NCBI GenBank assembly: GCA_052387675.1
Contig: JBQTIY010000006.1
Span: 1 to 64,000, forward strand
Length of the DNA stretch: 64,000 nt
Source: JBQTIY01 sp052387675
GTDB taxonomy: Bacteria > Planctomycetota > B15-G4
Reading direction: 5' to 3'
The notes under the pieces were generated by a model. The model was not told where the DNA came from, made no database searches, and was given only the letters and a program-made list of their open reading frames with translations. Below are positions 17,644-26,414 of this stretch, in pieces (position 1 is the stretch's first letter; each line of letters opens with the position of its first letter). The position numbers and the translations under genes are program-made.

Positions 17644-20625
17644 GTGCACGCAGCGCAGTCCCAACCTGGTCGCAAATCTCAGCCACCGGCCACCGAGTCG
17701 GCCTTCTGCCTGGAGATCGGACTCCGTCCGGGGCGCGTCGATGTGACCGCAGCGCGCTTGGCCGCGCAGGCTCGCGAACTCGGCCTGCCGCTCGGCGAGG
17801 GGCTGTCGACGCGCCGCGGCTACTCGCTGCGCATTGAGGGCGGCGAGACCGAAGTGCGCCGTCTCGCCGAGCAACTTCTGGTCGATCCGGTCATGAACGC
17901 GCTGCGTCTGCGGCGGCCCGAGGACGATCCGCGCGAGCCGGGCACGGCGCGCCTGGAAGTCGTGCGCCTGCCGGGCGTGATGGATCCCAGCGCGCAGAGT
18001 GTGGTCCGTGCGGCCGGCAGGCTTGGCCTGCGCGTCCGCGATGTGCGCAGTTGGCAGGCCTTCGTCCTGCCGGGCGCCGGCGCTGCGCAGAGTCTGCGGC
18101 AGTTGGGCTTGGCGCTGCTCGCCAATCCGGCCATTGAGGAGCTGCGCCTCGATCCGGTGCAGGGCATTGGGCCGGTGGAGCCTCTCGCGCCGGCCGCCTT
18201 TCGCCTGATCACTGTGCCGCTGCGCGACGCCAACCCGGCCCAGCTCGCCACGCTCAGCGCCGAGGGCTGCCTCGCTCTGGATGCGCATGAGATGGCCGCC
18301 GTGCAAGCGCACTTCCGCACCGAAGGGCGTGAGCCGACCGACATCGAACTCGAAACCATTGCGCAGACTTGGTCAGAGCACTGCAAGCACAAGACCATGA
18401 CCGGACTCGTCGAGTACGAGGGCCAGGTCATCGACGGGCTGCTGCAGTCGACAATCGCGCGGGCCACGCGCGAACTGAAGCGCGAGTTTTGCCGCTCGGT
18501 CTTCGTGGACAACGCAGGCGTCGTGGACTTCGATGAATTCAATTGCCTGACCTTCAAGGTCGAAACGCACAACCATCCGTCCGCTATCGAACCCTACGGC
18601 GGAGCCGGCACGGGATTGGGCGGCGTGCTGCGCGACACACTGGGCACCGGCCTCGGCAGCCGCCCCGTCGCTTCCACGGATGTCTTTTGCGTTGGCCCGC
18701 CCACTTTCCCACACGACCGGCTGCCGCGCGGCGCACTCCATCCGCTGCGTGTGCTCAAGGGCGTCGTGGCGGGCGTGCGCGACTACGGCAATCGCATGGG
18801 CATCCCCACGGTCAATGGCGCGGTTTGCTTCGCCGACGGCTTCGTGGGCAACCCGCTGGTTTATTGCGGCAGCATCGGCCTCTTGCCGCGCGACCGCCTG
18901 AAGAAGGAAGTGCTGCCCGGCGACCTCGTGGTGGTGGCTGGCGGACGCACCGGGCGCGACGGCATTCACGGTGCCACGTTCAGCAGCCAGGAATTGCACG
19001 AGGAAAGCGAGACGGTGAGTTCGGGCGCCGTGCAAATCGGCAACGCGATCGAGGAGAAGCGGGTCATGGATGCGCTGCTCATCGCGCGCGACCGCGGCCT
19101 CTTTCGGAGCGTCACCGACTGCGGCGCCGGCGGCCTGTCTTCAGCGGTGGGCGAACTGGGCGCCGAGTGCGGCGCCCATGTGCAGCTCGACCGCGTGCCG
19201 TTGAAATACCACGGCCTCACTTATCGCGAAGTCTGGATCTCCGAAGCGCAGGAGCGCATGGTCTTCGCGGTTCCGCCGGAGCAGGAGCGAGAACTGCTCG
19301 AGGTCTTTGCCAGCGAGGACGTCGAGGCCACCGTCATCGGACGCTTCAACGACAGCGGCCGCCTCACGGCCGAGAGCCACGAGCAGCGCGTGATGGACCT
19401 CTCGATGGAGTTTTTGCACAGCGGCCTGCCGCGCCGCGTGCGGCAGGCCCAGCGACGCGAGCCCGCCGGCCGCGACCCTGCCGACCTCCCCACCGCTCGC
19501 GCCGGGGAAGCGCTGCGCGCAATTCTGTCGCTGCCCACCGTGGCCAGCAAGGAATGGATCATCCGGCAGTACGACCACGAGGTGCAGGCTGGTTCCGTGG
19601 TCAAGCCACTCACCGGCCCCGGTCGTGACGGGCCGTCGGATGCAGCCGTTGTCGCACCGGTGCTGGGCAGTCGCCGGGGCTTTGCTGTGGGCTGCGGAAT
19701 CAACCCGTCGCTCGGCACGCTCGATCCTTACCGCATGGCGCTGCATGTCATCGACGAGGCGCTGCGCAATGTCGTCGCGGTCGGTGGCGATCCGGATCAG
19801 GCCTCGATCCTGGACAACTTCTCGTGGGGCAATTGTGAGCGGCCCGAAAACCTGGGCGATCTCGTCGAGGCCTGCCGGGCTTGCTACGACGGTGCGATGG
19901 CTTACCGCACGCCCTTCATCTCGGGCAAAGACAGCCTGAACAACGAGTACCGCGAAGGCGCGCGCACACTCTCGATCCCGCCGACGCTGCTCATCTCGGC
20001 CCTGGCCATCGTGCCGGACGTGGCGCAGGCCTGCACCATGGATCTCAAGAGCGCTGGCAACGAGGTCTATCTCGTGGGCGTTACGGGCGGCGAACTGGGC
20101 GGCAGCCAGTTGGCAGCCTGGCAAGGCGCCACGGGACTCGAAGTGCCGCCAGTGGATCTCGCGCTCGCTCCGCGGCTCCTCGCAGCCATGCACGCGGCCA
20201 TTCGCCGTGGCATCGTGGCCTCCTGCCACGATCTGTCGGAAGGCGGCCTCGCCGTGGCCGCAGCGGAGATGGCCTTCGCCGGGCGGATCGGACTGTCACT
20301 CGACCTGGAGGCGATGCCTGCACGGGGTCGCCTGGACTCCGGGCGCAAGCTCTTCGCCGAGTCGGCCTCGCGCTTCCTGGTCGAGATCCGGCCCGAGCAC
20401 CGGGCCGAATGGCAGCAACTGCTGGCCGGTTTGCCGCATGCTCTCGTCGGACGCACGACCGCCGCATCGACGCTGGAGATTCGCGAGGGAGCGGTCAGTC
20501 TGCTGAACGAGCCCTTGGATGCCCTGCGCGAGGCCTTCTTGGCCCCGCTCGATTTGGATGGCCAGCATCGCAGCGCCGGCGCGGGGCCCAGGGCCAGCGC
20601 AAGTCCCGCGGGAGGCCGTTCCTGA
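17644..20625 (+). CDS. purL: phosphoribosylformylglycinamidine synthase, PurL with fused PurS-like N-terminus
   Basis: A 993-residue FGAM synthase synthetase subunit, starting at GTG 17644. It catalyses the ATP-dependent conversion of FGAR to FGAM in purine synthesis, using ammonia from PurQ. Residues 20-170 contain two PurS-like repeats (LEIGLRPGRVDVTAARLAAQ; then VRLPGVMDPSAQSVVRAAG ending LLANPAIEELRLDP). The catalytic body has TWSEHCKHKTM, ETHNHPSAIEPYGGAGTG and DCGAGGLSSAVGELGAE; the second half repeats the fold (NNVVAVGGDPDQ-like segment, GKDSLNNEY, CHDLSEGGLAVAAAEM). It is intermediate between small PurL (about 740) and the 1300-residue one-chain enzyme. purQ overlaps its stop by one base. 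Confidence 0.95.
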   Translation: MHAAQSQPGRKSQPPATESAFCLEIGLRPGRVDVTAARLAAQARELGLPLGEGLSTRRGYSLRIEGGETEVRRLAEQLLVDPVMNALRLRRPEDDPREPGTARLEVVRLPGVMDPSAQSVVRAAGRLGLRVRDVRSWQAFVLPGAGAAQSLRQLGLALLANPAIEELRLDPVQGIGPVEPLAPAAFRLITVPLRDANPAQLATLSAEGCLALDAHEMAAVQAHFRTEGREPTDIELETIAQTWSEHCKHKTMTGLVEYEGQVIDGLLQSTIARATRELKREFCRSVFVDNAGVVDFDEFNCLTFKVETHNHPSAIEPYGGAGTGLGGVLRDTLGTGLGSRPVASTDVFCVGPPTFPHDRLPRGALHPLRVLKGVVAGVRDYGNRMGIPTVNGAVCFADGFVGNPLVYCGSIGLLPRDRLKKEVLPGDLVVVAGGRTGRDGIHGATFSSQELHEESETVSSGAVQIGNAIEEKRVMDALLIARDRGLFRSVTDCGAGGLSSAVGELGAECGAHVQLDRVPLKYHGLTYREVWISEAQERMVFAVPPEQERELLEVFASEDVEATVIGRFNDSGRLTAESHEQRVMDLSMEFLHSGLPRRVRQAQRREPAGRDPADLPTARAGEALRAILSLPTVASKEWIIRQYDHEVQAGSVVKPLTGPGRDGPSDAAVVAPVLGSRRGFAVGCGINPSLGTLDPYRMALHVIDEALRNVVAVGGDPDQASILDNFSWGNCERPENLGDLVEACRACYDGAMAYRTPFISGKDSLNNEYREGARTLSIPPTLLISALAIVPDVAQACTMDLKSAGNEVYLVGVTGGELGGSQLAAWQGATGLEVPPVDLALAPRLLAAMHAAIRRGIVASCHDLSEGGLAVAAAEMAFAGRIGLSLDLEAMPARGRLDSGRKLFAESASRFLVEIRPEHRAEWQQLLAGLPHALVGRTTAASTLEIREGAVSLLNEPLDALREAFLAPLDLDGQHRSAGAGPRASASPAGGRS

Positions 20626-21422
20626 TGCGCACGGCACCTTCTGTCTTGGTGCTGCGCGCGGCCGGCACGAACTGCGAGCACGAGACGGCGCATGCCTTCG
20701 AGCGCTTCGGCGCCAGCTGTCACGTACTCCACGTCAATCGACTGCTGGAGGATCCGGATCAGCTCAAGCGCCATCAGGTCTTCGCTTTGCCCGGCGGCTT
20801 CGCCTACGGCGACGATGCCGGCGCTGGAGCCGTGCTGGCCTGTGAACTCCGCAGCCGGGCCGGCGACGCACTGCGCGCCTTCCTGAAGGACGGCGGACTG
20901 GTGCTGGGAATCTGCAATGGTTTCCAAGCGCTCGTGCGACTGGGGCTATTGCCGGGCCTAGCCGATGTCTTGGGAGAACAGGAAGTCAGCCTGGCAGACA
21001 ACGACAGCCACAAGTACGAGGACCGCTGGGTGCGTCTCAGCGTGACGAGCGGCCGCTGTGTCTTCCTGGCCGGCCTCACCCGACTCGAACTCCCGCTCGC
21101 CCACGGCGAGGGCAAGATCGTGACGCGCGACCCCGCGGTCCGGCGTGCGCTGAGCACAGACGGGCGTGTCGTGCTGCGCTATGCCGATGCCTCGGGCCAG
21201 AGCACCTCCCGCTACCCCGACAACCCTAACGGCAGCGAAGACGCTATCGCCGGCCTCACGGATCGCACGGGGCGCGTGCTGGGCCTGATGCCGCATCCGG
21301 AGCGCGCGCTCTTCGGGCACCATCATCCCGAGTGGACGCGCTCAGTGGGCGGCCCGCCCGACCTCGGGCCCGGTGCACCGATCTTCGCTAACGCCTGCGA
21401 CTGGGTGCGCAGCAACCGCTAG
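20625..21422 (+). CDS. purQ: phosphoribosylformylglycinamidine synthase glutaminase subunit
   Basis: A 265-residue class I glutamine amidotransferase that feeds ammonia to PurL. ATG 20625 shares a base with the purL stop (TGATG), and family similarity starts at VLVLRAAGTNCEHETAHAF. The nucleophile is Cys97 in GICNGFQALVRLGLLP; the His/Glu pair is in LMPHPERALFGHHHPE. FALPGGFAYGDDAGAGAV is a PurQ landmark. The order purL-purQ and the fused PurS-like region upstream mean all parts of the complex are encoded together. It converges on the pilus operon with a 36-base gap. Confidence 0.96.
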   Translation: MRTAPSVLVLRAAGTNCEHETAHAFERFGASCHVLHVNRLLEDPDQLKRHQVFALPGGFAYGDDAGAGAVLACELRSRAGDALRAFLKDGGLVLGICNGFQALVRLGLLPGLADVLGEQEVSLADNDSHKYEDRWVRLSVTSGRCVFLAGLTRLELPLAHGEGKIVTRDPAVRRALSTDGRVVLRYADASGQSTSRYPDNPNGSEDAIAGLTDRTGRVLGLMPHPERALFGHHHPEWTRSVGGPPDLGPGAPIFANACDWVRSNR

Positions 21423-21458
21423 GTCGATCTCCGCACCCTCGGCTGCACGGACCGGCGG

Positions 21459-22601
21459 TCAGTGCATGACCGACGAGAGCGCGAACATCGGCATGATCAG
21501 ACTGGCCACGATGAGCGCCACGACCGCGCCCATGATGATGGTCATGGCGGGTTCGATCACGCTCACGAAGGCCTTGATCGCCACCTCGACCTTCTTTTCG
21601 TGGTGGTAGGTGATCTTCTCGAGCACGATCGGCAGCGTGCCGGAGCGCTCGCCCAGCGAGATCATGGCTGTCTCGGGCGCCGGAATCAGGGGACTATCCA
21701 TGAGACTGGCGGAAATGTCGCCGCCGTTCTCAACATCCCGACGCGAGCGATCCCAGAGCTTCTGGTACTCGATGTTCGTTGAGACCTGCGACGCCAGCTG
21801 GAGTGCTTCGAGCACGTTGAGTCCGGCATTGAGCATCACGCCCAGCACGTGGAAGGACCGTGAGATACCGACCGCCTTGATCAGGTTGCCGAAGGCCGGC
21901 AGCCGCAGGACGATCGGATCGCAGATCTCGCGGCCCTTCTTGCTGCGGATGGCGACGACCAGTCCGGCCAGGGCCACGAGGCTCACCGGCAGCAGCCAAG
22001 CTCCATGCGTGGTCAGGAAGTTGGAGAGTGCGAGGAAGAAGCGCGTCGGGCCGGGCAGACGGCTGGGATCTTTTTCGAACAGAACCGCGAACTTGGGGAA
22101 CACGTTGACCAGCAGGAAGATCACCACGCACACGGCCAGAATCGCCATGAAGGCCGGATAGGCCATGGCGCTTTTGACCTTCTTGCGCGTGTTGATGTCG
22201 CGCTCCATGAAGTTCGCCACCTTGTTCAGCATCTTGCCGAGGTCGCCGGTCATTTCGCCGGCGCGCACCAGAGCCAGGGCCGCCGGGGAGAAAGCCCAGG
22301 AGTGCTGCCCCATCGCCACGGAGAGCGGCTTGCCTTCCTCGACGCTCTTGCGGATAGCGCCGACGAAGCCCACCAACTGCGGCGAGCCGGCCTGCTTCTC
22401 GAGGACTTCGAGCGCGGAGGACAGGTTCAGGCCGGTGTCGAACATGATGGCCATCTGAGTGACGATGTCGAGCACTCGCTCGGGCGGCACTTGCATGCGC
22501 TTGTAGGTCTCGTCCCACTGCGCCTTGGCCCGCTCGATGAAATTCGGCTCAGCGGCTGCCGCTGTCTCCTCGGGCTGCACGTTGTCGAAGGTGAAGCTCA
22601 T
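21459..22601 (-). CDS. gspF: type II secretion / type IV pilus inner-membrane platform protein GspF/PilC
   Basis: A 380-residue polytopic platform protein. It has the duplicated GspF domain: residues about 45-165 (LSSALEVLEKQAGSPQLVGF, VRAGEMTGDLGKMLNKVANF) and about 245-370 (FHVLGVMLNAGLNVLEALQL, MISLGERSGTLPIVLEKITY). Membrane segments include AYPAFMAILAVCVVIFLLVN and a final AMTIIMGAVVALIVASLIMP. It anchors the assembly ATPase and the pseudopilin pool. Its ATG overlaps the stop of the GspE gene by 4 bases, and it is the last gene of the ten-gene operon. Confidence 0.94.
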   Translation of the reverse strand: MSFTFDNVQPEETAAAAEPNFIERAKAQWDETYKRMQVPPERVLDIVTQMAIMFDTGLNLSSALEVLEKQAGSPQLVGFVGAIRKSVEEGKPLSVAMGQHSWAFSPAALALVRAGEMTGDLGKMLNKVANFMERDINTRKKVKSAMAYPAFMAILAVCVVIFLLVNVFPKFAVLFEKDPSRLPGPTRFFLALSNFLTTHGAWLLPVSLVALAGLVVAIRSKKGREICDPIVLRLPAFGNLIKAVGISRSFHVLGVMLNAGLNVLEALQLASQVSTNIEYQKLWDRSRRDVENGGDISASLMDSPLIPAPETAMISLGERSGTLPIVLEKITYHHEKKVEVAIKAFVSVIEPAMTIIMGAVVALIVASLIMPMFALSSVMH

Positions 22602-24310
22602 GCTTGGGTCTCCGCCACGCGTGTCACTTCCTCAACGGTCGTCACTCCGGCGGCCACCTTACAGAGGCCGTCGTAGGCGAGGTCGAGGTGACCCTGCGCC
22701 TTGGCTTCCTTCTTGAGGGGCGAGAGTGACGAGTCGCTGGTGATGATGTCGCGCAGCTTGTCGTCGATGATGAACAGTTCGTAGATGCCGGCCCGGCCGG
22801 AGAAGCCCGTCTGGCCGCAGCTCTTGCAGCCCTCGCCGCGTGACAGCGCAGTGAGCGGAATGCCGCGTGCCGCGAACATGGCCTCGACGCGCGCGTCGGG
22901 GGCCACGGTCACCTTGCAGTGGCTGCAGATGCGCCGCACCAGGCGCTGGGCCAGGACGCCGTTCATGGCGGCCGCCAGCAAGTAGCTCTCGATGCCCATG
23001 TTGACGAGACGCGGAATCGCCGAGATCGCGTCATTGGTGTGCAAGGTGCTGAACACAAGGTGACCGGTCAGAGCGGCTTCGATGGCGATCTGCGCGGTCT
23101 CGCGGTCGCGAATCTCACCGATCATCATCACGTCGGGGTCCTGGCGCAGCAGTGACCGCAGGGCCGTGGCGAAGGTGAGGCCGGCACGTTCGTTGACCTG
23201 CACCTGGTTGACCATGGGCAGGTTGTATTCCGTGGGATTTTCGACCGTGCAGATGTTGGTGTCGATCGAGTTGATGCTCGCCAAGCAGCCATACAGCGTG
23301 GTCGTCTTGCCGGAGCCGGTCGGACCCGTGACGAGCATCACGCCGTTGGGGCGATTGACGAGGTCGTTGAGGCCTTCCAGGATGCGCGCGGTCAGGCCCA
23401 GGCAGGTCAGATCGCCCATCATGGCGCCACGGTCGAGAATTCGGATGACGACCTTCTCGCCGTGGTATGTCGGCAGCGTCGAGACGCGCAGGTCGATGCT
23501 GCGCCCATCGAGCATGACCTGCATGCGGCCGTCCTGAGGGACGCGGCGCTCCGCGATATCCATGCTGCTCATGATCTTCACGCGCGAGACAATGGCGGGC
23601 GTCATTCGCGCCGGCGGACGCAGCGACTCGCGCAGCATGCCGTCAATGCGGTAGCGCACCCGCAGAATGTCCTCGCCCGGCTCGACGTGGATGTCCGAGG
23701 CGCCTTCGCGAATCGCCTTGGCGATGATGAAGTTCACCAGGCGCACGACCGGCGAGAGGCCGGCGACCTCCTCAATGTTGTCAATCTCGTCGATCGCCTC
23801 TTCAACGACCTGGATGTCCTGCTCACCCACGTCCTCGATGATGTCGTCCACGGAGAAGCCAGGGCCGCCCGACTTCGTCTGGCTGAGGCCGCGCGCAATC
23901 TCCTCGGGGTGGGCCACGACCGTGCGCACTTTCAGGCCCGTCAGACGGCGCAGGGCATCCCGCGTGAAGACGTCCGTCGGATCAGTGACGGCGACGGTCA
24001 GTTCGCCGTGCACGCGATAGAGCGGCAGGACGCCATGGCTGCGCGACCAGTCCTTGTCGAGCAGCGTCGAAAGGGCCGGATCGCCCAGGCCGGGGATCAG
24101 TTTCACGAAGGGCAGGCCGCTTTGATGCGCAAGGGCCTTCAGCAGCACCTCATCATCGACGATGCCTAGGCGCACGAGTCGCTCGTCGAGGCGCTCCGTC
24201 GGTGAGAGCGGTGCGGCCCGCAGTCCGCGCTCGAGATCTTCTTCCGGAACGAGCTTGGCGCGGCGCAGCGTGTCGGGCAGAGCGCGATGGTCGATGCCGA
24301 CGATACCCAT
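22598..24310 (-). CDS. gspE: type II secretion / type IV pilus assembly ATPase GspE/PilB
   Basis: A 570-residue hexameric secretion ATPase. The N-terminal GspE/MshEN region (KALAHQSGLPFVKLIPGLGD) precedes the catalytic domain. Walker A GPTGSGKT is at 329-336, the Asp box is LRVRYRIDGMLRE, the Walker B region LRSLLRQDPDVMMIGEIRD and the His box TGHLVFSTLHTNDA. A C-terminal zinc site is formed by RICSHCKVT and GCKSCGQTGFSGRAGIYE. It drives addition of pilin subunits through GspF. Its ATG shares one base with the STAS gene stop (TAATG). PilB and GspE are hard to separate by sequence; lack of PilT nearby favours secretion-type use. Confidence 0.94.
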   Translation of the reverse strand: MGIVGIDHRALPDTLRRAKLVPEEDLERGLRAAPLSPTERLDERLVRLGIVDDEVLLKALAHQSGLPFVKLIPGLGDPALSTLLDKDWSRSHGVLPLYRVHGELTVAVTDPTDVFTRDALRRLTGLKVRTVVAHPEEIARGLSQTKSGGPGFSVDDIIEDVGEQDIQVVEEAIDEIDNIEEVAGLSPVVRLVNFIIAKAIREGASDIHVEPGEDILRVRYRIDGMLRESLRPPARMTPAIVSRVKIMSSMDIAERRVPQDGRMQVMLDGRSIDLRVSTLPTYHGEKVVIRILDRGAMMGDLTCLGLTARILEGLNDLVNRPNGVMLVTGPTGSGKTTTLYGCLASINSIDTNICTVENPTEYNLPMVNQVQVNERAGLTFATALRSLLRQDPDVMMIGEIRDRETAQIAIEAALTGHLVFSTLHTNDAISAIPRLVNMGIESYLLAAAMNGVLAQRLVRRICSHCKVTVAPDARVEAMFAARGIPLTALSRGEGCKSCGQTGFSGRAGIYELFIIDDKLRDIITSDSSLSPLKKEAKAQGHLDLAYDGLCKVAAGVTTVEEVTRVAETQA

Positions 24311-24627
24311 TAGCCGGCCCCGCTCTTCGCAGCGGCCGCTTCCGGCTCACCGCGACGGATCTCGAAACGGCTCTCCAAGCCCGTGATGCTCAAGGCCACC
24401 GCGAAGGGTTCGGATGGATCCACGATCACGAAGGAGAGGCCGCGCGCGCGGGCCAACTCGTTGAACTCCACGAGCGACTCGAGCGCCTGACTGTCAAAGC
24501 TCATGACACGCGCCGTGTTCAAGTGCAGGCTGGTGACGCCACGCCCGATCTGCTCGGAAAGCGTGGCGCCCAGATCACCGATGGCGCCGTGTGAGAGATC
24601 TCTTCCTACTTCCACCCTCTGAATCAT
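24310..24627 (-). CDS. STAS-domain protein embedded in the pilus/secretion operon
   Basis: A 105-residue single-domain protein resembling anti-sigma-factor antagonist (STAS) folds: a beta strand RGVTSLHLNTARVMSFDSQA, then a helix ALESLVEFNELARARGL, a strand LSFVIVDPSEPFAVALSI and a C-terminal GLESRFEI. The typical phospho-acceptor position lies in SFDSQALE, with Ser before and after Asp. STAS proteins act in partner-switching regulation or as adaptors. It sits between the secretin and ATPase genes with a 16-base gap upstream and a 1-base overlap downstream, so it should be made with the machine. No kinase or phosphatase partner is in the window. Role inferred only. Confidence 0.72.
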   Translation of the reverse strand: MIQRVEVGRDLSHGAIGDLGATLSEQIGRGVTSLHLNTARVMSFDSQALESLVEFNELARARGLSFVIVDPSEPFAVALSITGLESRFEIRRGEPEAAAAKSGAG

Positions 24628-24643
24628 GTCCGCGCAGTGCTCC

Positions 24644-26344
24644 TCATCGATCTGCCGTCAGCAGGGCCACTTCGACCTCTCCGGCCTGCCACTCGGCAGC
24701 GCGGGCGTCAATCTCAGAGGACAACTCGAGAATGCCGTCGCCGAGCGGGTCCAGCAGCAGAGCGCGGTCGCACAGGCGCCGCGCCGCGTCGAGGTCGCCC
24801 TCGTCCAGTTCGGCGCGCGCCTCAGCTGCAACGCGGCGCGCGTGTTCGACACGGGCGAGATAGCCGTAGTTCGCCCGGAAGACCTCGCGGCCCGCATTAG
24901 CGTCGGCAAGATCCTTGGCGCCATCACCAGGAGCCGCGCCATCCTCAAGAATGCGAGGGGTGAGCAGCACGATGATCTCCGTGCGCTTGACCTCTGACTT
25001 CTCAGAGCTGAAGAGCCAGCCGATCCAGGGCAGAGTTCCCAGAATCGGGATGCGCTTGATCGTGGTGACGTCCTTGGATTCGATCAGGCCGCCGATCGCA
25101 ACCGTCTGTCCGTCGCGCACCATGACATTCGTCGTGACCTCGGAGGTTGTCTCGCTGGGCAGGCCCGTTACCGGGTCGACGACGCCACCGCTGCGCTGAG
25201 GGTGAATCTCGAGCCGTACAAAGCCGTCGTTGCCGATGTAGGGCCGGAAACGGAGCTGTGTGCCGACCTCGAGGAACTCAACGGTCTGCTGGCTGATGCC
25301 GTCACTGACGGTCGTGCCACCGAAGTAGCCGAGCCGACCGCCGATGATGAGCTCGCCGCGCATCTTGTTCAGGGCCAGCACTTTCGTATTGGCCAGGACG
25401 TTCGTATCGACCGTGCTCTGCAGGGCCTCGATGAAAGCCGCTAGCTTGTCGCCCACGAAGCCCAGGCGGAGTCCATCGCTGCCGGGGCCATCGGTGAAGC
25501 CGTTCTGGCCGATCGACAGGGTGTTCTCCGGCTGCAGGAAGGGCGCGCCGGAGGTGCTCGAACCAACCGGCGGAACGCCGAGCGGCTGACCGGGGACGGC
25601 GAGTGTGCTCGCCGAGTAGGCCGAACCGGTCGCGAGCAGGCTCTCGAACTCGGCGAGTCCGCTCCCACCGAGCAGCGTGAAGTCCACGCCAAAGCGATTG
25701 GTCTCATCTAGCACGACCTCGATGATGGTGGCCTCAACCAGCACCTGGCGCGGACGCCGATCGAGTTGCAGCGCCAGATCCAGCATCCGATCAATCGACT
25801 CTTGCGTGTCGATTGCGATGAGAGTCTCCGGCATGGTTGAGGCAAGCCCACCCGCCTCGTCCCCACCTGATGGGATTCCTGCGGCAGGCGCCTCCGAGAG
25901 GACAATCCGGCCGAGCGGCGAGAGAAACTGGGTCAGGAACCGTTCGAGTTCGACGACGCTCATGTAGTTCGGACGAAAGATGTGGTGCACGAGAGGCTGG
26001 GCGATCGCGTCATAGGCAGCCTGGGGCATGACGGTGTAGACGTCTCCGTCAAAGGACCAAGCGAAGCCCAGCGGAGTCAGGATCCAGTCCAGCGCCTGAT
26101 CCAGAGTGGCGTCGTAGAAGTTCGCACTCACCGGAACCTGGGTATCGACACCCGAGACGATGTTGACCTTGTTGCGCACCGAGAGGCTCTCGAGTACGGC
26201 ACCCAAGGGCACGTTCTGGACGTTGAGCGTGACCAATTCAGGTCCGTCTTGGCTCGCCGCTGCGCCGGCCTGGCCGTTCACAATCGGTTGGATGGCCAGG
26301 AGCAAGGAGACGAGCAGCGTGAGGTGTCGAAGCATCGGGTGCAA
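24644..26344 (-). CDS. gspD: secretin GspD/PilQ family
   Basis: A 566-residue outer-membrane secretin with a Sec signal peptide (MHPMLRHLTLLVSLLLAIQP). A first N domain resembles the STN/N0 type (VTLNVQNVPLGAVLESLSVR). Another N domain (VVELERFLTQFLSPLGRIVL) leads to the signature QVLVEATIIEV. The secretin barrel follows, ending with PILGTLPWIGWLFSSEKSEV and KRTEIIVLLTPRILED. After it come about 90 residues of helical, TPR-like sequence (AEARAELDEGDLDAARRLCD), which is not usual and may recruit a partner or pilotin. It is smaller than classical GspD and lacks AMIN domains. It forms the exit pore for the pilus or secreted substrate. Confidence 0.93.
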   Translation of the reverse strand: MHPMLRHLTLLVSLLLAIQPIVNGQAGAAASQDGPELVTLNVQNVPLGAVLESLSVRNKVNIVSGVDTQVPVSANFYDATLDQALDWILTPLGFAWSFDGDVYTVMPQAAYDAIAQPLVHHIFRPNYMSVVELERFLTQFLSPLGRIVLSEAPAAGIPSGGDEAGGLASTMPETLIAIDTQESIDRMLDLALQLDRRPRQVLVEATIIEVVLDETNRFGVDFTLLGGSGLAEFESLLATGSAYSASTLAVPGQPLGVPPVGSSTSGAPFLQPENTLSIGQNGFTDGPGSDGLRLGFVGDKLAAFIEALQSTVDTNVLANTKVLALNKMRGELIIGGRLGYFGGTTVSDGISQQTVEFLEVGTQLRFRPYIGNDGFVRLEIHPQRSGGVVDPVTGLPSETTSEVTTNVMVRDGQTVAIGGLIESKDVTTIKRIPILGTLPWIGWLFSSEKSEVKRTEIIVLLTPRILEDGAAPGDGAKDLADANAGREVFRANYGYLARVEHARRVAAEARAELDEGDLDAARRLCDRALLLDPLGDGILELSSEIDARAAEWQAGEVEVALLTADR

Positions 26345-26414
26345 TCCACAAAAGGACGAACGGGCGACCTATCGGCTTAGGCCGATCGGATTCTTGAGGC
26401 TCTCTCTGCCGGCG

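Noticed and set aside
17533..18312. Upstream in-frame extension of accA
   Set aside because: Fully antisense to the purL N-terminus; AccA similarity begins at 17532.
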